From Balneolaceae bacterium (GTDB lineage Bacteria > Bacteroidota > Rhodothermia > Balneolales > Balneolaceae): a stretch of 5,403 nt of DNA. The notes beneath the pieces were generated by a model that saw only the letters and a list, made by a program, of their open reading frames with translations, was not told the DNA's origin and did not search any database. The DNA lies in contig SKGY01000075.1 in the NCBI GenBank assembly GCA_007117235.1, positions 1 through 5,403 of the forward strand. Reading direction: 5' to 3'. Of the stretch, positions 1 through 5,403 are shown in pieces (the stretch's first letter is position 1; each line of letters starts with the position of its first letter). A program made the position numbers and the translations under genes.

Positions 1-207
1 TACGCAGCATGGAATTTAGACCTTCAGGAACAAAAAGCCGATGATGATGAGTTTTTGATCAATCATCGCATCGCGTTTTCCAAGGCACTAAATTTGGTTA
101 ATTCAGGTGGTATTAGTGACGGTAAAACTATATGTGCACTATTGAAAACATATATGTGGTGGAAAAAGATTGAGCCTTTTAAAATTAATTTTCAGAGCTC
201 ATTTTAA
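1..207 (+). CDS. Nudix hydrolase, ADP-ribose pyrophosphatase type (C-terminal fragment)
   Basis: This is an open frame entering from the left window edge, with 68 codons and a TAA stop. No start is visible, so only the C-terminal third or so of the usual family length (about 180-200 residues) is present. The visible part reads like the end of the ADP-ribose pyrophosphatase branch of Nudix hydrolases. An acidic DDDEF segment (residues 14-18) is followed by a helix with the pattern SKALNLVNSGGISDGKTICALL (about 27-48 of the fragment, written here as a spaced pattern), matching the family's 'EAL.L...GEI.DAKTI.ALL' ending. Such enzymes hydrolyse ADP-ribose or related nucleoside diphosphates in the cytoplasm. 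The Nudix box with the metal-binding glutamates is outside the window, so substrate and activity cannot be judged. The tail after the conserved helix is aromatic and basic (MWWKK). The last 23 bases overlap the convergent 99-residue gene. Confidence 0.65.
   Translation, partial: YAAWNLDLQEQKADDDEFLINHRIAFSKALNLVNSGGISDGKTICALLKTYMWWKKIEPFKINFQSSF
171..205. terminator. possible weak bidirectional terminator at the convergent gene ends
   Basis: TGAGC (171-175) and GCTCA (197-201) form a 5-bp inverted repeat around an internal AT palindrome, AAAATTAATTTT (181-192). TTTT follows on the plus side. On the minus strand the repeat is followed, after a few bases, by a TTTTT run (complement of 162-168). 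The placement between two convergent genes suits a shared terminator. The stem is short and the loop long, so this is only a candidate. Confidence 0.25.
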
Positions 208-484
208 TGACACCTTCCTTAACAGCAAGATCGAATAGAGAGCGATGCATTTTTTGTTCGTCCACACTACCACGCTTAACTAACTCTTTCACTTCATCTC
301 CGGTCAGCATTAAAAGGCAACCGCTCTCTTTGAACTGTAGATCAAAATTTCGTGGATCACTTAGTTTTAATTTTTCAATATTCATTCCATTTGGGCTAAC
401 CTTCAAATCGATCAGGCAGTAAAACTTGTCGGTTTCCTCTTCACCAAATTCGATAACCTGTAAAGATGTTGAGTTAAGTCTCAT
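185..484 (-). CDS. hypothetical protein, 99 residues, second gene of a two-gene unit
   Basis: I do not recognise this protein. It appears small and soluble, with no signal peptide or membrane segment. The first half alternates hydrophobic and polar residues and looks strand-rich (for example FYCLIDLKV near residues 21-29 and CLLMLTGDEV near 56-65). The second half looks helical and charged (KELVKRG, then MHRSLFDLAVKEGV, about 66-93). It has two cysteines (23 and 56), with no metal-binding pattern. The ATG at 484-482 is preceded by AGG six bases upstream, an acceptable ribosome binding site that lies in the 13-base gap after the helix-turn-helix gene. The two are therefore very probably cotranscribed. 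Its stop lies inside the 3' end of the convergent Nudix gene. Coding status rests on the operon spacing and the ribosome site. A partner or effector of the upstream DNA-binding protein is possible but is inferred from position alone. Confidence 0.65.
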   Translation of the reverse strand: MRLNSTSLQVIEFGEEETDKFYCLIDLKVSPNGMNIEKLKLSDPRNFDLQFKESGCLLMLTGDEVKELVKRGSVDEQKMHRSLFDLAVKEGVIKMSSEN

Positions 485-497
485 TATAAACCTGTAT

Positions 498-905
498 TTA
501 ATTACTGTATCGTTCTATAAAATCTCTCGCTTTCACGAGCTCGATAATTTCATCTGTTTCAATATCTATAATCTCTACCTGAAACAGGCTTATAATTGCC
601 TGATTGTTCAAACACTCCAAAGTTTCAGCAATTGATTCACACTCCTCTTTTTCGCTCACTAGGTCATTTACTCCCTGCACGATATATTTGATTTTGGGAC
701 TTTTCTTTTTGGGTGACGAATCCTTCTGGGGCTCATTGAAATACTCTTTTATCGCTTCTTCAGTGACGTACCACTGAACTCCTAATTTTTTACCTTTCAA
801 CCTTCCCTCTCGAAGGTATGCCCTTAATGTCATCTTACTAACCCCCAGCATCTCATTAAGGTCATCGATAGAATAGAGCGTTAATGAACCAATTTTCTTA
901 GGCAT
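498..905 (-). CDS. helix-turn-helix protein (excisionase/MerR-like HTH) with unknown C-terminal domain
   Basis: This is a predicted cytoplasmic DNA-binding protein of 135 residues. Residues about 10-56 match the excisionase-family helix-turn-helix (HTH_17/MerR-like). YSIDDLNEMLGVSKMTLRAY supplies the two helices and turn. REGRLKGKKLGVQWYVTEEA is the basic wing with the typical 'G..L.G.K.G..W.V' pattern, and it is followed by the helix IKEYF. A lysine, serine and proline-rich linker (about 57-72) leads to a separate domain (about 73-135) that appears mixed alpha/beta: KYIVQGV, then an acidic helix around EKEECESIAETLECL, then FQVEIIDIE and a final helix ending KARDFIERYSN. I do not recognise this domain; it could mediate dimerisation or bind a ligand or partner. 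The ATG at 905-903 begins just before the HTH and gives a natural N-terminus, but the ribosome site is poor (TTGAGTT directly upstream). The gene leads the unit with the 99-residue protein. An inverted repeat 53 bases upstream of the start hints at autoregulation. Confidence 0.8.
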   Translation of the reverse strand: MPKKIGSLTLYSIDDLNEMLGVSKMTLRAYLREGRLKGKKLGVQWYVTEEAIKEYFNEPQKDSSPKKKSPKIKYIVQGVNDLVSEKEECESIAETLECLNNQAIISLFQVEIIDIETDEIIELVKARDFIERYSN

Positions 906-937
906 AACTCAATATTAAACACTTTTTAATTTACTCT

Positions 938-945
938 TAAACATA
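938..945 (-). promoter_or_regulatory. candidate -7 promoter element for the HTH gene
   Basis: Read on the minus strand this is TATGTTTA, a 7-of-8 match to the TAnnTTTG element of Bacteroidota-type promoters. It lies 32 bases upstream of the ATG, which would give a short leader of roughly 25 bases. No good TTG-type -33 element is found at the expected spacing, and the region is so AT-rich that chance matches are likely. Confidence 0.25.
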
Positions 946-957
946 TAAAGAATTTCA

Positions 958-975
958 ATAACTAACATTAGTTAT
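958..975. promoter_or_regulatory. 18-bp inverted repeat, candidate operator
   Basis: ATAACTAA-CA-TTAGTTAT has perfect 8-bp arms around a 2-base centre. It sits 12 bases upstream of the possible -7 element, where the -33 region of the helix-turn-helix gene promoter would be. Binding of a dimeric regulator here would be expected to control that promoter. The best guess for the binder is the adjacent helix-turn-helix protein itself. The AT-rich surroundings raise the chance of accidental palindromes, but 8-bp arms with a C-G pair and so short a centre are less easily dismissed. Confidence 0.4.
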
Positions 976-1037
976 ATATTAATATATCAAGATGAAATAG
1001 TTTTGTTTGAAACACTAAAATCGTCGTATATTGTAAA

Positions 1038-1076
1038 TAATTGATCAAACAAAAAGCCCTTCTCACAGATCAATTA
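1038..1076. repeat. inverted repeat with 9-bp arms and 21-base spacer
   Basis: TAATTGATC (1038-1046) and GATCAATTA (1068-1076) are exact reverse complements separated by 21 bases. A transcript could fold it into a stem with a large loop. Alternatively the two arms could be paired half-sites for a DNA-binding protein about three helical turns apart. It is not followed by a strong T tract on either strand, so it is unlikely to be a terminator. Confidence 0.45.
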
Positions 1077-1166
1077 ACTCTCTTTTCAGCCACTAAAAAA
1101 TCGTTTTCTATATTTCACTTTTTTTGAGTGATACAGGTGTGCAGATGACGGATCATTAGTACTCAT

Positions 1167-1210
1167 AAAAAAAGCCGAGTTGATTAGGTTTTATCTAAAT
1201 CAATCCGGCT
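1167..1210 (-). terminator. intrinsic terminator of the efflux operon
   Basis: On the minus strand, AGCCGGATTGATT pairs with AATCAACTCGGCT: a 5-bp GC-rich base, a two-base weak point (G-U wobble and A-C mismatch) and a further 6-bp stem. AG/CT can extend the stem past a one-base bulge. The 3' arm runs directly into seven Ts. It starts 35 bases after the permease stop codon, the expected place for a rho-independent terminator closing the adaptor-permease operon. It also separates that operon from the downstream helix-turn-helix unit on the same strand. Confidence 0.88.
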
Positions 1211-1245
1211 CCTCTAAATATTCAAGACAATCTTAATCAACTACA

Positions 1246-4200
1246 CTAAGTAGTTTGTGGCGCTGGAACAGCTTCACGAGAAGAGACAAATTGGTTTTTC
1301 TTCTCAATTACATACTCCTTTATTCCATTTGCAGTGATGTAAACCACTGGAATCAGAACAAGTGTAATCAGCGTTGAAGCCGTCAAGCCCCCAATCACAA
1401 CTCGTGCAAGTGACGCCTGAATCTCTCCACCTGCGCCCCAACCAAACGAAAGTGGGAGAAGGCCTAAAACCGTTGTAAGAGTTGTCATTAAGATAGGGCG
1501 TAATCTAAGTTTCCCGGACTCAACTACAGCATCAAATACTGAAAGATTTTTATCACGCCTCATAAGGTTGATGTAATCAACAAGTACAATAGCATTATTC
1601 ACCACAATCCCAATAAGCATTATAACACCCATAATACTCTGCATATTGAAGGTAGTGTTGGTGATAAGCATGGTTGGAACGATGCCAACAACAGCAACAG
1701 GAACGGCAAACATTACGATTAGAGGATCCAAAAATCTCTCAAACTGTGCAGCCATCACCATATAGATAAGTACAAGCGCCATAATAATGGAAATGATAAA
1801 GTCGGCCTGAGCTTTTTGTTGCTCCTCGTACTCTCCACCATATACAATGGAGAATCCGGAGGGAAGGACTAAATCAGAAAGCTCTGCCTGTATTTTTTGC
1901 ACTGCATTGCCTAAAGGCACACCGCTTTCAAGGTTCGCAGTTATAAATGTTACTCTCTGTCCATTTATTCTGTTGATCGTTTCCGGCCCCTGAGATGCTC
2001 TCTGGTCAATAACTGTTGAAATAGGTACTGTTTGACCCGATGAGGTTCGCACAGATATATTGTCGAGGTCTAATGTGCTCATTCGGTCAGACTCCTGAAG
2101 ACGAACTGTTATATTATATTCATCCCCCCCGTCACGATAAACACCTGCGCGGGCACCACCAACGTTAGCTTGTATTGCCTGAGCTACTTCTCTACCGGAT
2201 AAACCAAGCTCTGCAATTTTATCTCTGTCAAAAACAACATTTTGTTCAGGCCGTCTGTCTTCACGGTCTGATCGAACACCGCTCACTTCAGGTATTCGCT
2301 CCATTCGCTGACGAATATCATTAGCTAATTCATCGGCAATTTCAAGGTCAAAGCCTCTTAACTGTATCTGTACAGCTTCATCGCCGCCTGATCCAAAAAT
2401 TCTTCTCAGTATCCATAGACCGCTTTGGGCTCTTACCCTGAAAAACCCGCCCGGAATTGCTCCATCCACCTTTTCACGGATTTCATCTGCCAAGGCAAAA
2501 GAACTGATTGTTCTATCAGATGCATCAACTAAATTGAGTTCAACCTGAGCACGGCCATTTCTTACTTCAGTTGATATATATTTGACCTGATCCATTGGTG
2601 CCACTTCTTCAACAAGGGTCTTTAACTCATTCAAATACTCATTAGCAACAGCTATATTCATACCATCTGCCAAAAAGAAATCAATACTTATCTCATCGGC
2701 TTCAGTTTGAGGGGCAAGTTCAGTATCAATAAAATCCATGGCATAAAAGGAGACTCCAACCAAAATAATACTAACCGCAAAAACAGTATATCGTCTTCTG
2801 ATTGCAACCTTTAGGAAACTGCTGTACTTATCTTCAAATCGCTCGAAGAATCTTTGAAATCGCCCTTTATCTTTTGCGGTTAGTTCGCTTTCCGGCCTGA
2901 TCGTCATAAACTTACTAGCCAGCATCGGCACCAGCGTAAGAGCTACCAACAATGAGCAGAATAGTGCAAAAACAACTACAAGAGCCAACTCCTGAAACAT
3001 AGTACCGGTCAATGTCTGCATAAAAACGACCGGTAGAAAAATGACAGATGTTGTAACAGTAGAAGCAATAATTGCCCCTCCCACCTCTTTTGTACCAACA
3101 AGCGAACTCTCTGCAAGTGAATAGCCTTTACCCCTCAATCTTACGATATTTTCGAGCACCACAATGGCATTGTCCACAATTAGACCCACACCCAAAGCGA
3201 GCCCCCCAAAACTCATCTGATTCAATGTTAGTCCTGTGAAGTACAATAAACCAAATGTGGCAATAATGGAGACCGGGATAGCAAGTGAAATGATAAACGT
3301 TGTGGATCCATTTCTCAGGAAAAGGTAGAGAACAAAAATCGCCAATAATGCACCCCATGTTGCCGCTTGCTGCACATTATCGATCGAGTCTTGAATGAAG
3401 TCACTTTGGTCGGTGATAATGATCAGGTTGAGGTCGTCACGTGATGCATTCAAGCGCTCAACTTCTCGAGCAATACCTCTTGAAACCTCAACGGTGTTAG
3501 CGCCGGACTGTTTTCTAAGCCCCATCCGAATCATTGGTTGATCATTTACACTAACAACCCTTCCAATATCTCTGTAGGAATCTTCAACCGACGCTACATC
3601 TCTTACCCTGATTGGCCTACCATCAACTCTGGTAATAATTGTTTCGGCTATCTGATCAATGGAGGTAAATTCTCCAAGTGTTCTTACATATAATTCTGTA
3701 AATCCATCTTTTACATTCCCTCCCGGAGAGGTATTATTTTCTGCTACAATTGCACTTTGCACATCTGCGGCGGTCAGTCCACTTGCGGCAAGCCTATCGC
3801 GCTTTAGATTTACTCTGATCTCCCTGTAAACGCCACCCCAAACATCGATAGACCCAACCCCGGGTATTTGCTCAAATTGTTTTGCGATATCACGTTCCAG
3901 TGTCCGGGTAAGCTCATCAAGTGGACGCGTAGACTGCGCTCCAATAATGACGATTGGGGAGTCGTTAGGATCAAATTTACGCACTCTTGGTGCATCTGCT
4001 TCATCCGGCAGACTTCGCCGAACCCGATCTAGTGCGGCCCGAACGTCATTTGCAGCCTCATCAAGATTAGCATTTTGGGAAAAGTTAAGTGTTACCCTGC
4101 TTTGTCCTTCAGATGATCTTGAAGTAATCTCTTCTACGTTTGCAACCCCTGCCAGCGCATTTTCAAGCTGGTCTGTAATAATTATCTCTATCTCTTCCGG

Positions 4201-4365
4201 CCCAACATTGGGATAGTCAACTGAAACTGATAATCTTGGAAATTCGATTGGCGGCAGCAGATCAACTGGAAGATATCGGAATCCTACAATTCCCAATACA
4301 ACAACGATAAGGTAAACCATTGTTGTTGCAATAGGTCGTTTTACGGATGTTTCTGTAATTCTCAT
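1246..4365 (-). CDS. RND-family multidrug efflux permease (AcrB/HAE1-like), complete
   Basis: This is a 1039-residue inner-membrane proton-driven exporter, the usual length for the hydrophobe/amphiphile RND family. It is expected to act as a trimer that passes substrates from periplasm or outer leaflet to an adaptor and a TolC-like channel. The family architecture is complete. TM1 is about 12-30, and the first porter/docking loop is about 31-334 (opening LPVDLLPPIEFPRLSVSV). TM2-6 are about 335-484 and TM7 about 527-545. The second periplasmic loop is about 546-854, and TM8-12 are about 855-1012. The proton-relay site in TM4 reads LIVDNAIVVLEN (D398, N399, E405) and TM10 reads GIVVNNAIVLVD (N923). 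By alignment from memory these match AcrB D407, D408, E414 and K940, so this is the D-N / N variant. R954 and T961 keep the AcrB R971/T978 positions. Substrates cannot be predicted, but metal export of the CzcA type is less likely. The ATG is preceded by GGGA five bases upstream and lies 18 bases after the adaptor gene. A G7 tract lies in the coding strand at 2130-2124. Confidence 0.95.
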   Translation of the reverse strand: MRITETSVKRPIATTMVYLIVVVLGIVGFRYLPVDLLPPIEFPRLSVSVDYPNVGPEEIEIIITDQLENALAGVANVEEITSRSSEGQSRVTLNFSQNANLDEAANDVRAALDRVRRSLPDEADAPRVRKFDPNDSPIVIIGAQSTRPLDELTRTLERDIAKQFEQIPGVGSIDVWGGVYREIRVNLKRDRLAASGLTAADVQSAIVAENNTSPGGNVKDGFTELYVRTLGEFTSIDQIAETIITRVDGRPIRVRDVASVEDSYRDIGRVVSVNDQPMIRMGLRKQSGANTVEVSRGIAREVERLNASRDDLNLIIITDQSDFIQDSIDNVQQAATWGALLAIFVLYLFLRNGSTTFIISLAIPVSIIATFGLLYFTGLTLNQMSFGGLALGVGLIVDNAIVVLENIVRLRGKGYSLAESSLVGTKEVGGAIIASTVTTSVIFLPVVFMQTLTGTMFQELALVVVFALFCSLLVALTLVPMLASKFMTIRPESELTAKDKGRFQRFFERFEDKYSSFLKVAIRRRYTVFAVSIILVGVSFYAMDFIDTELAPQTEADEISIDFFLADGMNIAVANEYLNELKTLVEEVAPMDQVKYISTEVRNGRAQVELNLVDASDRTISSFALADEIREKVDGAIPGGFFRVRAQSGLWILRRIFGSGGDEAVQIQLRGFDLEIADELANDIRQRMERIPEVSGVRSDREDRRPEQNVVFDRDKIAELGLSGREVAQAIQANVGGARAGVYRDGGDEYNITVRLQESDRMSTLDLDNISVRTSSGQTVPISTVIDQRASQGPETINRINGQRVTFITANLESGVPLGNAVQKIQAELSDLVLPSGFSIVYGGEYEEQQKAQADFIISIIMALVLIYMVMAAQFERFLDPLIVMFAVPVAVVGIVPTMLITNTTFNMQSIMGVIMLIGIVVNNAIVLVDYINLMRRDKNLSVFDAVVESGKLRLRPILMTTLTTVLGLLPLSFGWGAGGEIQASLARVVIGGLTASTLITLVLIPVVYITANGIKEYVIEKKNQFVSSREAVPAPQTT

Positions 4366-4383
4366 TTATTTCCCAATTAGTTA

Positions 4384-5403
4384 TTAAATGTTTGAAGATG
4401 CGTTTTGAGAGTCAGCGCTCATTATCTGTTGTAGCAAATCTTGTGGGCGCATCTGTTGCATTGCCATAATTTTATTCCAGCTTGTGGGGCGTATTCTTCC
4501 AATACCTCTGTCATCTCTTACTAACAAATTATGACCAACTGTAACTACCCACTGGCCGCTATTTATTCCAACAACACCGGCTGCATCTCGTCCCCTGGCA
4601 ATCACATCTACAGTTATAAACTCGATGTCAGTAGGGTTGCTTAATTGTGTGTTTAGATCGCCGCTCTCTAAATCTTCAAGAAGATCAGCTTCCATACCAA
4701 AATTCGTTGCGACAAAAACCCCGGTCTCACCTGTTTGAGGATCCCTGTAAATAGCACTCAGCGGAATAATCGTGGCCTGCTCGCTTTCACCGTATAGAAT
4801 ATCAACGTTTACAAACATTCCGGGTCTTAAAACACCGCTTTCATTATCAATATCAATTTCAGCTTCAGTACTAAAACTTCCCTGACCTAAAAATGGAGAA
4901 ATTCTTGACACCTCACCGGAGAGTGCAATATCTCCCAAATTCTCTGAAAAAATGCGAACGTTCTGACCAATATTAATATAGGTGAGCATCCGTTCAGTCA
5001 AGTTAACCGTCACTTTTGTTTTGGTTAAGTCGCCAATAATAAACAGCCTTGAATTTGTATTCGCCTGCATTCCAACTTCAGCACTTCGTTGACCCACCGT
5101 TCCATTAATTGGCGCTCTGATAATAGTTTGATCTAAAGCTTCTTTCTGCTCTGCAAGACTTGATTCAGCCTGTTCAACTTGTGCCTGAGCTAACTCATAA
5201 CTAGCCTCTGCTGACTCTAATCTTGCAGCAATTCGTTCAGTTTCCAGCTCACTGGTTAAGTCTCTCTCACTTAATATTCGCTGCCTTCTCATTTCAGACT
5301 CAACTTCACCTAACGCTGCTCTCGCTTGCCTCATCTGGGCATTGTTAATTCTAAGATTAGCTTCGGCTTGTCTTAGTCTTTCCCGGTATTCGTTATCTCT
5401 CAA
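4384..5403 (-). CDS. RND efflux periplasmic adaptor (membrane fusion protein), N-terminus cut by window edge
   Basis: This is the HlyD/AcrA-type adaptor that links the RND permease to an outer-membrane channel in the periplasm. 339 codons are visible. The first visible codon is TTG at 5403-5401, but it falls in the middle of the usual 'L.D.EYRERLRQAEANL' segment, so it is an internal leucine. The signal peptide or lipid anchor and the first half of the lipoyl domain are outside the window. Visible domains are an alpha-hairpin coiled coil (about 2-91, heptad-like A/E/Q/R), the second lipoyl half with TIIRAPINGTVGQRSAEVG (about 93-125), a beta-barrel (about 126-205, ending LRPGMFVNVDI), and a membrane-proximal domain (about 206-300) that opens IIPLSAIYRD. 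The membrane-proximal domain holds an acidic insert around 235-260 (EADLLEDLESGDL). A polar Met/Gln-rich tail (about 312-339) ends the protein. The gene precedes the permease in one operon. The operon promoter and any regulator lie off the right side. Confidence 0.93.
   Translation of the reverse strand: MRDNEYRERLRQAEANLRINNAQMRQARAALGEVESEMRRQRILSERDLTSELETERIAARLESAEASYELAQAQVEQAESSLAEQKEALDQTIIRAPINGTVGQRSAEVGMQANTNSRLFIIGDLTKTKVTVNLTERMLTYINIGQNVRIFSENLGDIALSGEVSRISPFLGQGSFSTEAEIDIDNESGVLRPGMFVNVDILYGESEQATIIPLSAIYRDPQTGETGVFVATNFGMEADLLEDLESGDLNTQLSNPTDIEFITVDVIARGRDAAGVVGINSGQWVVTVGHNLLVRDDRGIGRIRPTSWNKIMAMQQMRPQDLLQQIMSADSQNASSNI

Larger units (their letters stand above)
906..1166. 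other. gene-free, AT-rich intergenic spacer
   Basis: I see no convincing coding region or RNA gene between the helix-turn-helix gene start and the efflux terminator. The part next to the gene is extremely AT-rich: 23 of the 120 bases at 901-1020 are G or C by hand count. The spacer contains the promoter and operator candidates for the helix-turn-helix gene, a long-spaced inverted repeat (1038-1076), a near-duplicate CACTAAAA..TCGT motif (1013 and 1091), and a T7 tract (1119-1125) flanked by TCACT/AGTGA. No gene on the plus strand in the window would use a promoter here. Confidence 0.6.

Noticed and set aside
207..635. Two plus-strand open frames of 71 and 69 residues (207-422 and 426-635)
   Set aside because: They lie antisense to the two minus-strand genes. 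Their low-complexity, Ser/Arg or Ile/Tyr-rich translations show no recognisable domains, and no ribosome site supports them.
498..905. The helix-turn-helix protein as the regulator of the efflux operon
   Set aside because: It lies downstream of the operon beyond a strong terminator, and the operon promoter is off the opposite side. Nothing links the two except proximity.
498..905. A phage excisionase and an integrated element
   Set aside because: There is no integrase, no attachment-site repeat and no tRNA, and the protein has an extra C-terminal domain. The name reflects only the HTH family.
1115..1131. TCACT-TTTTTTG-AGTGA as a terminator
   Set aside because: The T run is in the loop and not after the stem, and the stem is only 5 bp. 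It does not fit an intrinsic terminator.
906..1166. CRISPR array, tRNA or riboswitch in the spacer
   Set aside because: There are no regularly spaced repeats, no cloverleaf and no structured leader before a gene. The dyads present are isolated.
3128..4216. Open frames of 64-89 residues within the permease gene on both strands
   Set aside because: They are out-of-frame shadows of a clearly coding RND permease, and their translations have no family resemblance.
5401..5403. TTG as the start codon of the adaptor
   Set aside because: The codon falls inside the conserved segment joining the first lipoyl half to the coiled coil, and an adaptor without signal peptide and lipoyl half would not work. 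The gene simply continues outside the window.

Overview
The window looks like an ordinary chromosomal stretch from an AT-leaning Gram-negative bacterium. The two-gene drug-efflux set (periplasmic adaptor plus inner-membrane RND pump) implies a double membrane. The protein style, the weak Shine-Dalgarno sequences and a possible TAnnTTTG-like promoter suggest the Bacteroidota/Rhodothermota/Balneolota assemblage. That placement is an inference from general appearance and was not tested by any search.

Layout: (1) Positions 1-207, plus strand, hold the C-terminal end of a probable Nudix hydrolase of the ADP-ribose pyrophosphatase type, truncated by the window edge. (2) Positions 185-905, minus strand, hold a compact two-gene unit. 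A 135-residue protein with an N-terminal excisionase/MerR-like helix-turn-helix and an unrecognised C-terminal domain is followed after 13 bases by an unrecognised 99-residue protein. The 99-residue gene runs tail-to-tail into the Nudix gene and overlaps its last 23 bases. (3) Positions 906-1245 are a gene-free spacer. Its left part is very AT-rich (about 19% G+C over 901-1020) and carries an 18-bp inverted repeat and a possible promoter for the helix-turn-helix gene. Its right end carries the intrinsic terminator of the efflux operon. (4) Positions 1246-4365, minus strand, hold a complete 1039-residue RND efflux permease. (5) Positions 4384-5403, minus strand, hold its periplasmic adaptor, whose N-terminus lies outside the window.

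The adaptor and the permease are 18 bases apart and form one operon that ends at the terminator at 1167-1210. They should work with a TolC-like outer-membrane channel, which is not in the window and cannot be immediately downstream in the same transcript. The permease has the D-N / N form of the proton-relay residues instead of the D-D / K form of E. coli AcrB. The least understood part is the small helix-turn-helix plus 99-residue unit with its upstream palindrome. It could be a self-regulated two-gene module, but nothing in the sequence proves a function.
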